60,000 bases of DNA from NCBI GenBank assembly GCA_030704615.1, contig CM060734.1, positions 35,110,042 through 35,170,041 on the forward strand, read 5' to 3'. The number at the start of each line of letters is the position of its first letter. The first letter of the stretch is position 1. This DNA comes from Takakia lepidozioides. Lineage: Eukaryota; Streptophyta; Takakiopsida; Takakiales; Takakiaceae. The position numbers and the translations under genes are program-made. This document shows, in pieces, positions 22,900-35,592 of the stretch. The notes under the pieces are model-generated. The model was given only the letters and a program-made list of their open reading frames with translations. It did no database searches and was not told the origin of the DNA.

Positions 22900-24990
22900 T
22901 AACTGCACATCAACGTTCCATACAATCACAGAAACATAAGCAAACATTTCAATAGAATGATCGTCAAACAGACTAAACATAATGAAAACAAATAATATAT
23001 ATGTCTATACGCTTGCTTCGGCAATGTGTCCTTTCATCATCATATATGTTTGTGTTCTATGAAATCACAACATACCTTGCAAATTCACATTTCTGTTTGC
23101 GTCTTGAAGAACTGAGTGTGCCATCAGAGAGTACTAAGGCCCCCGCCTCAGGTTTCATCAAAAACATACTGTCAGGTAACGGTCTTGCGGTGTGATGTGA
23201 CATCTGATGGCGATCATAGTCACGTTTCAATTGTGGTTTCTTTAGCGGTTTGCCTTTATTGGTTTTCATGGATACAGGTTGGGTGCTACATTTCCAACAT
23301 CAAAACATGAGAGGACGTGGGTCTTCAATGGGTACATTATGATTACTATAATCCACACTCTTCTGCAGATCTTCCATATCACTCGCGAATTCTTCTTTAG
23401 TATAGTAGAAACACTCATCTGTTCCATTGATTTGAATCGTCCTCCTGTAGACATAAGTTGCTCCTACTTCGCTGCCCTTGTACATGTGCACCACATTTAT
23501 ATGTACATTAGTTGTTTGAATGTAAATTTTTGCTCAACTCACAATTCAAGACATTTTCAATGATCTAAAGTTTAATCCGCAAGTCTTGACCCCGCTGGAT
23601 AAATCTGTTCTCTCACCCAAGAGACGGTCTCCTCAATTCTATCAAGGGAATTGTGTTTGTACCTCTCTTTACCAACTTTTAAAGTCTGGAGACTGAGCCA
23701 AAAGCCCAGGTCCTTTTGGGGCCTACTTATTGGGCATACCACACGCACATGCTTGTGTGAAGGATTTCTAGAGGATGTCCAGAAAAGTCGGAGCAATAGC
23801 TTATTTCAAGGTAGTCTTACTATCGGCGTCAGCCCCTAACGAAGGTCGGTTCTGTCTCTTTGTGTTATGTTCAAACGTGTTGGGTCAATGGCCACAAGGC
23901 TACGACAAACAATATATTATGAGTACATTCTCTCTCACTCATTTTGTTGAGGGCAGATTGATATGAGGCAGACCCCAAGGGCAGTTTCCGGATGCTCTTG
24001 GAGGACCCTGGTGGGCAATCCCTGCAACCACCATTGCTGATTACTGTCCCAACGGGTTGTATTCTTTGGGGCATGTTGTAGGACCAACATATGAAACCAA
24101 ACAAAAAAATCCTAACCTGTTGTTGTTGATATTGTTGTCGTCGGCCATCACTCTTGTCGCCTCCTCACTCAGGGACACCTCAGTGCAGGGATGTTGTTGT
24201 AGCTTTCAAACCTTCACGACAATGCCAGTTCAACTTTTGCATGAGGATGCTAAACCCCAAAACAACTATTCACCAATTTCTTAGCCAACTAGACTGAAAT
24301 TTGTCGGGAGAGCCTACCTTTGAACAATAAACAGATGCAGAGAGCAAATGGAGATACAACTAGCAAGGTAACTGCCGGAGTGAACCCCTCATAGAGTGAT
24401 TTGTCTCTTACGGCCTATGAGACCAAAAGAAGGTTCCAGAGAGGGAAAAGAAGCAAAGATAAATTACTCTATGTAGTTGAAACCAGAGTATAATAAGAAC
24501 AAAAGAAAACACTCAAGTGAAGAGAGAGAGATACTGTACCACTATAGTATAATTTCAAGAAGGGTAGGCACTCACCAACCTGCCAGCCAAAGACTATACT
24601 CTGCGAATTAATGTGACTAACCAATACACTCTGAAATTTAACATACAACCAACATACAGTAAAAAAAACTTGGAGCTAAATTCGAGTTTGGAGTCTTGAC
24701 AACGTCGATGAAGCAGGTTTTCCTGACAATGACGATGAAGCAGGTGGACCCTGACGACGTCGTTGAAGATATTGTCTACTTATGGCAAGCCTAAAATGAC
24801 ACAACTAAAATGACACATAATGTTGAGTTGAACACTTACAAGGAAACAAAGGCGAACGAACAAGTGATGCGCAGTGTCAATGCAGTGTCGAAGCAAAGTA
24901 ATGTCAGTATCCCAGGTAAGCTTTGCCTTCAGCACGTCGATGAAGCACCCAAGGCACCAAAGTGGCAAGCCAACAACATTTCGATGCTAC
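22900..24990 (-). other. Possible 5' exons of the JmjC pseudogene; otherwise unassigned
   Basis: Minus-strand frames at 23057-23269, 23300-23494 and 23572-23796 look exon-like (LDRIEETVSWVREQIYP, SSSRRKQKCEFARY) and lie in line with the JmjC gene, but no domain was recognised. From 24105 to 24990 nothing was identified. Confidence 0.3.
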
Positions 24991-24998
24991 AGGGAAGA

Positions 24999-25938
24999 GT
25001 GGCTATTCCGAGGGGAGAATGGCTATTCAGAGGGGGAAATGGCTATTCCCGTCCTTACTCTACAAGGGAAATGGAGGGGGAAATGGCTATTCTCAGGGGG
25101 AATTGGCTAAATGGAGGGAGATTTGCTATTCCCCCAATTTCTCACGTAAGGGCAGAGAGACAAATGTGAATATGTGTACCTCATGCGGTTCGCGCGGCGC
25201 GAAGAGTCCTTGGGGGACTGTTTATGTGCCATACCTAACGGTTCAAAGAGTCCCCCAAGGACTCTTTCTGCCCGACTCCTCGTTAGCTAACAGTTCAAAG
25301 AGTCCTTGGGGGACTCTTTTTCCTCGTTAACTAATGGTTCGAAGAGTCATTGGGGGACTCTTTTCCCCCGTTAACTAATGGTTCGAAGAGTCCTTGGGGG
25401 ACTCTTTTTCCCCGTTACCTAACGGTTCCAAAAGTCCTTGGGGGACTCTTTCTCACCGTTACCTAACGGTATTACCTAGTGGCTATTCCGAGGGGAGAAT
25501 GGCTATTCCGAGGGGAGAATGGCTATTCCCGTCCTTACTCTACAAGGGAAATGGAGGGGGAAATGGCTATTCCCAGGGGGAATTGGCTAAATGGAGGGAG
25601 ATTTGCTATTCCCCCAATTTCTCACGTAAGGGCAGAGAGACAAATGTGAATATGTGTACCTCATGCGGTTCGCGCGGCGCGAAGAGTCCTTGGGGGATTG
25701 TTTATGTGCCATACCTAACGGTTCAAAGAGTCCCCTAAGGACTCTTTCTGCCCGACTCCTCGTTAGCTAACGGTTCAAAGAGTCCTTGGGGGACTCTTTT
25801 TCCCTGTTAACTAATGGTTCAAAGAGTCCTTAGGGGACTCTTTCTCCCCGTTACCTAATGGTTCGAAGAGTCTTTGGGGGACTCTTTCTCCCTGATACCT
25901 AACATTTTGAAGAGTCCCCCAAGGACCCTTTCTTCGCT
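24999..25938. repeat. 480-bp unit duplicated in tandem, containing 44-bp hairpin repeats
   Basis: Sequence from about 24999 recurs at exactly +480 up to about 25930 with few substitutions and no indels. Each unit opens with GGCTATTCCGAGGGGAGAAT-type repeats, passes a CpG-rich CGCGCGGCGCG site, then runs into hairpin repeats of 44 bp starting GTTC (25293, 25337, 25381, 25425, and the matching +480 positions). The core AAGAGTCC-TTGGG-GGACTCTT is an inverted repeat with a short loop; one unit near 25239 is in the opposite orientation. The open frames here are by-products. The class is unknown; a foldback-type or satellite-like element is possible. Confidence 0.9.
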
Positions 25939-26634
25939 TGGAAAGGCTCTAAGTCGAGGAGGGGCTCACAGGCCAACTTTTTCGAGGATCTACTCGAGGA
26001 TCTACTACTACAAGATAGGTTCCTAAACATCCCACACATGAAGAAAAGGATTTTTTCCCTCTTGGTTCATCTTCCAGAGTCTGAATTTAGGCTGGGGTCA
26101 GACAGCACAATCAAAATTTGTTCAAAATGATTCTTGCTTGGGATATTTCTCGTAGTTGCCATACCTCGTGAATGTACTGATTCCTTTCATTGCTGTAGCC
26201 TTTATTCTTGTGGCCATCGGCTAGGTGACACCACTGACTACCTGGTGGGCGAGAGAGAGAGAGGGTGAATCCAGAGAGCTGCAAAGGGGAAACGGCAGGG
26301 GTGAGAAGACCTTAACAAGATACTGAGCAGCCATAGTGCGATTATTGAGGGCACACCATTGAAGCGTGAGGTATCTGCCGAACGTCTAGAGCTGGCATGA
26401 AGCACCCTCCTTGCTCGACGATCCCTGCAATTTGTCAACATCGTCATATGCAGCTGCCGTATACACATCATCTGGATCATGTTCTCGTTTCTCCTCACTT
26501 TCCTCCCGTTTTTCTTCCTCTTTAAGTGTTATACAGTGACTTCACGGCCATAATGTTGAGAGAGAGCACCACATACTAGCACATCCAGTACTATTTGACA
26601 AGAAACAAGAGAGGTCTCTAGGTTCAACCTCAAT

Positions 26635-27428
26635 ATGTCTCAAGATCCTACAGCATCGTCTTCAGGTTCTACTGCAGCTTCTGGGTGTGAACTAGTTGGG
26701 GAGGTCCTGGGCAGAGAGATCATACCTTTTCAGCTTCCTTTGTCATCTGCCAGTTTAGAAGTCCCCCACTCTTCTGGCCATGTTGCATTACGTCCCCGGT
26801 TGGATGTTGCACTTCACGCTCGGGTGAAAGCTTTGGACCCTAGACAACCACACCCTGCATGATATTTTAGAGAGATTGTGGGGTTGTCACACCATGGCAT
26901 TGATCCCAAGAAGGATTTCAGGAAGAATGAAACAAAGAAGTTGGTAGAGGTAGATTTGCTTAAGATGTTTGGGCCCAAAACCGATCGCAATGGATACAAG
27001 GTTCTGGACATCACTGACCAAGCTCTCATCCCTGAAATCGAGTCATTGTACTATAGGGTGTATTCAAGAGCTTTGCAACAGACTACCGTTCTTGGCACAG
27101 AATTCTGCAGGGGGTTTGTTGCGGAAAAAATGGGGAATGACGTGAACTGGGCCGATTTTGCTGCTGAAGCCAACTCCTTGCAAGTTGGTCGGAGTAAGAG
27201 AGAGTATCTTGCTCCAGAAAGGCACAAAATCGAGCTTCAACAAACGATTCTGCAAGTGGCTGACAAAGCCATCGTCTGAGAGGAAAAGTTGCACGCTCAT
27301 ATGCAACTATTGCATGAGGAGCACGAGGATACACTCTCAAAGAAAAACAGAGAAATTGAAGAGTTGAATGAGCACATTGTATATGACTACATATATTGTG
27401 CCCAATGCACGTTATTATGCAATGTGTA
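26635..27428 (+). pseudogene. ORF broken by two TGA codons, unknown protein
   Basis: One reading frame from an ATG at 26635 (MSQDPTASSSGSTAAS) stays open to 27428 except for TGA at 26860 and 27277. The product would have a Ser-rich start, a middle with KKDFRKNETKKLVEVD and KVLDITDQALIPEIESLYYR, and a coiled-coil-like end (LLHEEHEDTLSKKNREIEELN). Both stops could come from CGA by C-to-T change, as expected from cytosine methylation in silenced elements. It lies between the hairpin-repeat block (25 kb) and its inverted relative (28.5 kb), so it is probably the cargo or gag-like gene of a repeat element. No family was recognised. Confidence 0.5.
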
Positions 27429-28500
27429 GAAGGGGCCCATTGGGGTAGGGAGCAGGAAGTATCAGTTTGGTAAGGAAGACAAAGGACCTTCCGGTAGCAT
27501 GGTTTTAACTCCTCTAGTGTTGCAAGTTACTGGGTTGTCTCTTACCATGCATTCCACCCTGAAATTTTCATGTCTGTGTTCTAATAAGTGTTACAGAGTG
27601 GTTTTCACATGCTCTCATATGATGAACCACTTGTTATATATGAGGTTGGCAGGTTTTGGAAAATGAAGAACCTCCGTGTGGGAATGAATGGTGCATTGGT
27701 GCGTCTAGGAGGGTCAACTGGGTTGGGTGTGTTGGGTCGTGAAGGGTAATATTCCCACCTGCAAGTATATTAGGACAACCTCATGCCCAAGGCTTGGTGC
27801 CAAGTGATCCCTTTCAATGCTGTATGTGATGTTGGGGATGTCTGAACCTCAAGGAGAGAGCCCTAGATAGATGCAACAACTGGTGGGTGTGAGTGCATGA
27901 GCTGCAGCCAAAAATGTTCTTCCATAAATCCAGTATTCTGAGAACTGCCTGCAACGCAATTTCAAAAATATAACTTGGTGTAGACCAACACCTTTGCCTC
28001 TCTTTGCTTGTGCCAGCTCTTCTTACTACCCCCAACTCTGTTGTTTTTTAGTACTTGAACCACATATGTGAAAACTGATTATGACAATTGTGTTGAGAAT
28101 TTCAGTGAGGGAAATGCCTCATGAGAGGCCACCCTTATTAAAAATAACATTGTCAATGGCAGTGGCAGATATGAAATTTGAAGTCCTTAGTCATGTCGAT
28201 CCATGGATGGAAGGAAAATGAAGAGTGAATCTCCAAATCTAATGTGCTGCCCCCTTTGCAGGTCAAATTGCAGCAACGTAAATTAATGGAAGAGATCTTG
28301 TGCTGCCACCAAAAAAAGTTCAGTGCCATCATGAGAATTACGAAGAAAAATCCTGTCGGGCAGATATTTTCAGTCACAGGTCTGATATTGAAAATGAGCT
28401 CTTGTATTACTTATCGTGCCATTTTCAGGTTTAAGGGCCAACAAGGCAATAAATGGATATCGATGGGAGGCTAAGAAATTTGAATTCTTGACATAGCCCA
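27429..28500. other. Unassigned DNA inside the putative foldback-like element
   Basis: Only short frames occur and none is recognisable. Confidence 0.4.
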
Positions 28501-28640
28501 TAGCCCTCCAATATGCAATAGCCCTCCAATAGCCATTTCCCCTCCATTACCCTTGTAGAGTAAGGGAGAGAATAGCCATTTCCCCCTGGGAATAACCAGT
28601 TCCCCCTGGAAATCGCCATTCTCAGTGGGAATAGCCACTT
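28501..28640 (-). repeat. Inverted relative of the 24999-25110 repeat
   Basis: On the minus strand this reads GGCTATTCCC..TACTCTACAAGGG..AATGGAGGGG..GGCTATT, the same order as 25021-25110. The two lie in opposite orientation about 3.4 kb apart and may mark the two ends of one element. Confidence 0.7.
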
Positions 28641-29270
28641 ATCCTAGAATTATTTGTACGTGTAGACATAATGACCACTTCGTGCAGATCCATAATCTTC
28701 AAAATAGAGTTTTAGATTCACATAGCTATTAGCTTGAATGTGCAATGGATCACCTACATGATAAGCTCCAACGATGACATGACCATGAATGTCTCTTAGT
28801 ACACTATGATATTGTAGAACATTCTTACTACACTAGGATGTTGTGAGCACAAAATATGTGGTCTGCTCATGCATGGACGCTTTGCTGGTATAGCGTTGCC
28901 ATGCGGGGAGTGATCCCCTACAGCTGGGGTTGAGCGGTACTAAAGACGCTGTCCAGCTCCTTGAAATTTTAAGCTACCCCAACTGTTAAAATGTCTGAAA
29001 ACATACCGGAAATAGTTATACTGGAAAATTCAAAGCCTAATGGTCAATATCACGCACCAGTTCATGGCTAAAAGGTGGTGACTCCCACTTTGACGGCTAA
29101 AAGCCAGTGACTCAAACGTTCAGGCATTGCAGGTGGGTTCTTCGTTGTTTTGGGTTGTATGCTGTAGATCCCTTACACATCTCCAGCTCTCTATTTAATG
29201 TCGTATCAGCCGGGCAGATGAGCATACCCTTTTAACCTGAAAATCATGAAACAAATTGCCATATCAAGTG
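28641..29270. other. Unassigned
   Basis: No coding or element signature was recognised. Confidence 0.4.
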
Positions 29271-29412
29271 TGAGCAAAATACCTTATAAGGGACTATGCC
29301 AACCATCCATCTACGACAATGATTCCTACATAAGTGTTATGATAGGGAATCTACAATCATAAATTAGATTGCTATAAGTGTGAGCAAAATAAAAGGGACT
29401 ATGCCAAGAGTC
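29271..29412. repeat. Direct repeat of about 35 bp, 107 bp apart
   Basis: GTGTGAGCAAAATA, a short spacer, then AGGGACTATGCCAA occurs at about 29270 and again at about 29377, each followed downstream by CCTACATAAGTG. Confidence 0.7.
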
Positions 29413-29473
29413 TATTTACAAAAGTGTACCCTACATAAGTGTGCGGTGCAACGGTGCTATAATTACCAACTAT

Positions 29474-29612
29474 GTAGTCCTTGGAGGACTGCCACTTATA
29501 GTAACTACCGAGTTCTCCAAGGACTGCCACTTGTAACTACCCAGTCCACAGGTCCTTGGAGGACTGCCACTTGTAACTACCTAGTCCTTAGAGGACTGCC
29601 ACCTATAACCAA
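29474..29612. repeat. Four tandem hairpin repeats of 34-38 bp
   Basis: AGTCC-TTGG-AGGACT-type palindromes at about 29476, 29510, 29548 and 29582 are each followed by GCCACTTGTAACTACC-like sequence. The palindrome design resembles the 44-bp units at 25293. The repeats abut the broken C-terminal end of the HECT-like gene. Confidence 0.85.
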
Positions 29613-32600
29613 TTATCCTGATGGTAATGATAGTTTGGATATCGATGCATCATGCACAATGGAGATTTTTCAACCTCCGAGAAGTAATGAGAGTCTGTGA
29701 TGAACTTGTGGAGACGATGTCTTTCATAGAACGTCATTGATTTCACAAGCTCCTCAAACCAAGATTGTAACTGTACTAGAAAATCGGGGCTATATGTGCA
29801 AGACGATAGAAATTCATCCGCTGTAAAAGCCAGTTTTGCATTGAATACGGTGAGTAATGAGGTCACTGTCAAATGTGTCTTCACTTCAAACTGCTTCAGA
29901 TCGTTGAGTAGATCCTGTGAGATTCGACCGGTATCATCCTTTTCTAAACTGTTGATGGCAAAGTAGAAACCTTCTCTTAGAACTGCTCCAGTTGCAGAGC
30001 ATTTTGTAAATAACAAATATTTCATGATGGATCTGTAAGTTGAATCAATTGAGCAAGGAGATCCCTCCACTTGAGATTTGTCCTTCACTTCCATCTTCAA
30101 GATGAACACTATAATGTCCTCGAAACGATCATCCGTAATAAGTTCTTGTCTATACTCTTCTTTGGAGGTCTCATCTTCCATATTCTTGAGAACCTGGAAA
30201 ACATGAACATGGTTGGGAAAACGCTCTTTCATGTCTCTTTCATACAATAACTGCGTAAGCCACCATCATGAACATCAAAAAGCCCATAAATAGGATGTCT
30301 GCTCTTACTCGTTTGCTCAAGACCTCATTGTCTTTCAAATGATGGATAGCACAACGTATTCGGGGACTACCAAAGACTGAGTGAACACACTGCACATGAC
30401 AAATGATATGATTATAAATTGGATCTATACCATTAAGCAACTACAACAACAATATAATATAATATACACACACCCTATATAATAGATTGAAAAATAGATT
30501 TTTAAAATGCTTACCCCTGAGTTATTGAAAAATTGTTTCCATGCGGACGTTAAAAAATTTCGAGTTGGACCGCCGATGTCAGCAGTGCCTTCCTCCAGAA
30601 TACTGACTCCATTATGAAAGTGGGATATTGCTATGTACTTCACAAATAGCATTGGAATGCACAGTCCATCTCGGTTTTGTCCATCAAAGAAAGTCCGTAA
30701 TGTCTCCAACTCCATCCCTGCCTTCACCTATTCAGCCAACTTAGACAACTGGGTAAGAATTACTCGAGCAGTTTATCATGATTTAAATGCATGAAGCACC
30801 ATCTATGGATTAAAGGCAGATGAAATGAAACCACCTGTAATTCAGTTTTGTCCAACTGAAGTGCCGCAAGAGTGTAGGTAGTCATCCTATGTTTCAAGTG
30901 ATGTTGTATGTGGGCTTCATATGCATCACCGCACTCTTTCAGTGCAATCCTTAGCTGCATGGCCCTCATGTCGATTTTTTGGTTGTCCTCCTCGTATCCA
31001 TCCATTGCTTTGGTATAATTAGCTTGTCTGGAAACCATAGCCTCCAGTCCCAATAAACTTACACCCTTCGCTTTTGGCATCTCCTTGACTATTTGCACAA
31101 TTCAGCCGCTGACATGCTACCAATTATAAATTCGCCATCGATTAAACTTGACAGTGATTCCCATTCTTCCCAATCAGGTCTTGCATGCTCTTCAAAGATG
31201 CTCTGTATCTCATATTTTGAGAACGCAGACAATGACGGGTTGTTCTCCAGCAAAATCTCCAAATGAGTATCCACGAGTTCATCACTTAGGCCAAGGTGAT
31301 CGTTCCATCTTCCAAACAACATAGCCAATGTTGAGCTTGCTGCAAGATCACTCTTGTCTATTTCACGTTGTGAGCTCTCCATGCATCTGTAAAGGTTGTC
31401 CCATTTGATGAGCTTGTCAACATGTACATGGGGGTCACAAGTAGAATTAAAACCTTGTAACATTCCTTCACCCCTATTGGCCGCTTGGTTTAGGACGTGT
31501 AGCTCCCTATCGGCTGCCTTCCACGTAGATTCCAATAATATCGTTCGTGAGGCAAAATCCTGTTCAAATTTATATCTGTTGGTTTTGGCCACAAGAGCTA
31601 TTGTCATAGGTGTGTTTCCTGGAGAAAACACATTCAACACGCTAGATGATTCCAGATCAATAAAATTAGTATGTGTTGACATACTAATGGGAGGTTCAAC
31701 ATGATCGGAACAATCCACTTCAACGCTTTCAGAAGATGCCATCGGTCGTTTGCGACGTGAACCATTTGAACTGGAGCAAACCTCGGGAATAGTCACACTT
31801 CTTAGTCTTGGAAAGTGTGCCTATATGGCAGTCCGGTGGTTATGCACAACGTTGGTTCCTGGAACAGACAATGCCACAACCTTGTCATTATTTAAGGACA
31901 TGTGACAAGAAGTAACTGTTGGTTGAGGGAATGGAAAAGCATTGGAGGAGGATGGTGATCTTTCTGGTTCCATAGCCTCGTCCTCAACATCATCATCTTC
32001 GACTTGATCATTCTTGTTGACTGTATATTCCACAACAAATTCCCTTCGTTGAAGTAGGCTTGCCGATTTCACATACTCGTCCACTTGATTTTGGACTAGA
32101 AGATAATAAGGATCAGGTATGTAAATAATCTGAACAAGCCCCACACCCAAAAATTTAGCATCACATAAATTAAAACATTCTAATCAATACAAATATAAAA
32201 AAGAAATGTGCACGTACTCTGCAGCTAAGTAAACTGGTTGTATTGAATACATGCAAAAAGGATAAGCAAATCAAAGACCATTTATTGTATTTGAAACTTA
32301 CCTTTGGTCTCCCCCCTTTTTTTGTAGGAAGGCGTGACCAGATTTCATCTTTGCAAAGGTAAAAAATAGACTCCGGTAACACCAATCCAAGTCCTTTTCG
32401 TGCAACATCCTTCTCATTGGCAATGTAATAAAAGAACCCTGCAATGTTTGCAAACTCTGGTTTTTGATAAAAATCTGCAGCAGCCTGAGCAATATACTTC
32501 TGACCAGTCCCCTCGGCAAAGCTCACATTCGGATTTCCATACAACCCGCCCCACTTTGTTTCTAGCGGCAGACTAACAGCGAGACATTCTCGCACAGTAG

Positions 32601-33198
32601 ATTTAATTATTCTTGTGACTGCCCCTACCAATGTTGGATGTTCAATCGTGTCAATCTCCAATGGAAGGGCTATGTGACGTTCTATAGATTGGGGCCTACG
32701 ATCACTGTTGCTTATGCCAGTATTGTGGCCAACACTTGGAAATTGAAATCGGGGTGTGAGAGACCTAGATGTTCGGAGGGTGCTCCCTGTCGGTGTTCGT
32801 GGTTGGGGAAGTAAGCCATAATGTCTTCCACCTACATGTTCAAAGGGAAAATTAAAAGCATAGCTATTGGTAACCTCGCTTGTAAGGCTTTGTGGATACG
32901 TGACAATGTTCATAGCAGGATCTTCTGGTCGTATTACAGTTGTAGCACTCGGTGAAGCTGTCATATTTAAGCAAGTTCTACTTTCAACAGCAGCACCTGA
33001 AGTCCCTCGTGAGTGTGAACGAGTTACACCTGCAACGCCAGTAGAAGTCCCTAGGGAGCCAACGTTGGGAGCCATCTCTCGACCATCAACTTGAATTGAT
33101 TCACGACGTGATGTTTGTCCACGTGACGATTGTCTATACAAATTAGACTGCATTTTGTCAAGCAAAAAAGGCCACACAAAACCAACGAAAATTCGCAC
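29603..33198 (-). pseudogene. HECT-type ubiquitin ligase-like gene, C-terminus missing
   Basis: A run of minus-strand exon-like frames: 33198-32300 (Ser/Thr-rich N-terminus, then LVGAVTRIIKSTVREC and KPEFANIAGFFYYIANEKDV), 32150-31821 (acidic DQVEDDDVEDEAMEPE), 31796-31089, 31098-30760, 30727-30510 and 30247-29640. The 30.6-kb frame has ILEEGTADIGGPTRNFL, like the HECT N-lobe (GxDxGGxxREFF). The last has LTADEF-like and SMTFYERHRLHKFIT words near the position of the family's FITGS. HECT domains transfer ubiquitin through a Cys in a TCF motif near the end; that part is absent and the frame stops in hairpin repeats. It is probably a broken gene, or a gene of a HECT-bearing transposon as known in animals. 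Splice sites were not all resolved. Confidence 0.45.
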
Positions 33199-34944
33199 CT
33201 ACTTCTCCCTTAGAAACTTGTCATTTCAAGCATTCAGAACACACATCGTCCATCCTGAGAAACAACAGGAGAACCACCACCAAAGATTTTAGTGAGGGTT
33301 TCATTCTAAAAAATTGATATTGCACAACACCAACCGAAGTATGACCACACTGTCACACGATCAAGTTCTTACGATCGAGTTGTAGTTAGAAAGGGCAACC
33401 GTAAGTTTCAATGTCTATCAATGACCAGAGAGAGAGAGAGTATACGACACTCCTAGTAACATTGAGGTTATATAATGACAAAGTCTGACTGTTAGGTTAG
33501 TGTTTATGAAGTCGGCTGTGTGGTCAGTCAGTATCATAGTCCTCGGCAAATTTGGGACAGAGAAAATAGCCGACAAGTTTTCAATGAAGCATGAAAAGCC
33601 AAGCGGTTCTGAAGTAGTTAAGTTGCAAATATTTGTAACTTGAAGAAAGAAGCAAAGAACCGCCTTGGAAGAATATGTAGACGTGTCACTGTGAATAGCT
33701 CGTATACAAGCACCGGATCCGTAATGATGTACCTGGTTGCAGGAGTAAGGATTTCTAGAAATTACCTGAAAGTCGCGTTGGATTCTAGTCTTGCGCGTCA
33801 ATCTTCCCAAGTGTCAATCTTCGCTACTTCAGGCCTGCACAACAATAGTAGCATGAGCTCACATTTCCAAGTTATTCCTTTCTCCTATATGAGATAATCC
33901 AAGCCTACGACAACGCAATATCCATAGACACGTCCAAACATAAAGGGTCCGGCTGCAAAGTGGCTAGCAAATGGACTTCAAAGTGGGTAAAGTGGTCCAT
34001 TTATGGCAAACTCCGAGATGGATGGACAAAGAACCTCCATCTCTCAATCAAAACAAACACGCCTTAATCTTTGAGTTAGAGTGTCGAATTATTGGATCTT
34101 GAGGTGGTGCACAGAAAATACCTTCTTAGATATTAAGACTTCCCCACAACTTTCAAGCACAACCAGCAAGAGAGAAACACAAAAGAACCTACCATAATGC
34201 AAGGTATTTTGGGCAACTCATGCATTCATTTACAAGGTTGGCAGCATGAGATTGAATTCCTAATCACCTTAGCGCTAAGTATGTGGTATTAGTATCATCT
34301 CTTGTTCCTGCTGTAATTAGTGGATGCACCACGACATGCGCTTGATAGTGAAGCCCTCTAACAGCAAGAAACAACAATACTGAACATCAAGAGATTTCAA
34401 AGGTGCGACGTAGTATAGTGTCGTTGAAGCTAGATTAATTGAAGATATTCGGATCAGCCGTTTGAATCTGGCTTCGTACGATATGGCAGTTACGGACATT
34501 TATCAAAGTACAATCAAATTCAAATTGTAGGTGTTTCGCCACTATCTCCGTATGTACGTGGCTACAGCGTATTGCCAGGCCTCAAGTATTATACTTAAAC
34601 GCTAGACCATCACTGCCCACCCATGGGCAGTACTTACAATCTCATATTTTTATTCAATATGTGCTTTGGTTGTTTCTTGAATTAAGGGATAATATAATGA
34701 ATACATCTATTTTTATAAATTGTATAAGAAAAATACATCTATTTTCCATAAAAAATGGATCCTGTCTCTCTTATCAAACTTTCAGTGGTTATGAGGTGGG
34801 ACGGTTTTATGTTTGACATGAAACTGAGAAATTTAAATATAATTATTATCAATTTTATATGTAATATTGATTAGTACTGAGTACTTGAACTCTAATATCA
34901 TTATAGAGAGATAATCAGATAATGTATTAAAAAATTATTATATA
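33199..34944. other. Intergenic, nothing recognised
   Basis: AT-rich DNA. The 130-codon minus frame at 33418-33810 has no recognisable domain and lacks supporting features. Confidence 0.45.
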
Positions 34945-35176
34945 TTTAAACGTAATTCAAGACATATACTCGAATATAATTCTCAGGAAATAACATGGCA
35001 TATTTAAAAGTAATTCAGGACATATACTCGAATATAATTCTCAGGAAACAACATGGCATATTTAAAAGTAATTCAGGACATATACTCGAATATAATTCTC
35101 AGGAAATAACATGGCATATTTAAAAGTAATTCAGGACATATACTCGAATATAATTCTCAGGAAATAACATGGCATG
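34945..35176. repeat. 58-bp tandem repeat, about four copies
   Basis: CATATACTCGAATATAATTC starts at 34963, 35021, 35079 and 35137, exactly 58 bp apart. Units are nearly identical. This is an AT-rich minisatellite with no coding content. Confidence 0.95.
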
Positions 35177-35477
35177 TAGTGCAGTACCAGACTCCATAGT
35201 ATGGGATGCCTCGATGAATATGTTGCCATCAATGTATGGAAGTGCATATCAAAGTCAGAGCATGAGATGGCCCACGAGCATACATCGCTGTGCATGACAT
35301 TGAGCATGGGGCATGCATGAAGAAGAGGGTTTTATTGTGAGAAATTTGCATTTTAAATCTGGAAAGTCGATTAGGTGCATCCAGGCCACACTTGGGGACT
35401 TGGCCCGCGCCACAGCTCCTCACACGTCCCTCACACGTGAGAAGTGCAAATTGGCCGTTCCTGCCACAGGTGCAAAC

Positions 35478-35592
35478 TCTTGACCCGGAAGGGTTACGAA
35501 AGGTGGACACCTTTGCGACACCAATCGGTGGATTGAACTCGCAACCACTTCCGAGGTGGTATGTGCCCTGGGTTACAACTTGGTTGTTTTGA
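35478..35592 (-). mobile_element. tRNA-derived SINE, copy 3 (minus strand)
   Basis: On the minus strand it begins AACAACCAAGTTG, has an A-box-like TAACCCAGGGC, then CACCTCGGAAGTGG and a B box GAGTTCAATCC (within 35531-35546), and continues GTGTCCACCTTTCG. This is the same order as the copies at 5912 and 7384. The 3' hairpin part is diverged or truncated. Confidence 0.65.

Noticed and set aside
25293-25930. CRISPR-like appearance of regularly spaced palindromic repeats
   Set aside because: The 44-bp units abut without unique spacers, diverge from each other, and lie in a plant nuclear context with no cas genes.
31396-31704. 102-codon plus-strand ORF
   Set aside because: It is antisense to a better-supported minus-strand exon of the HECT-like gene.
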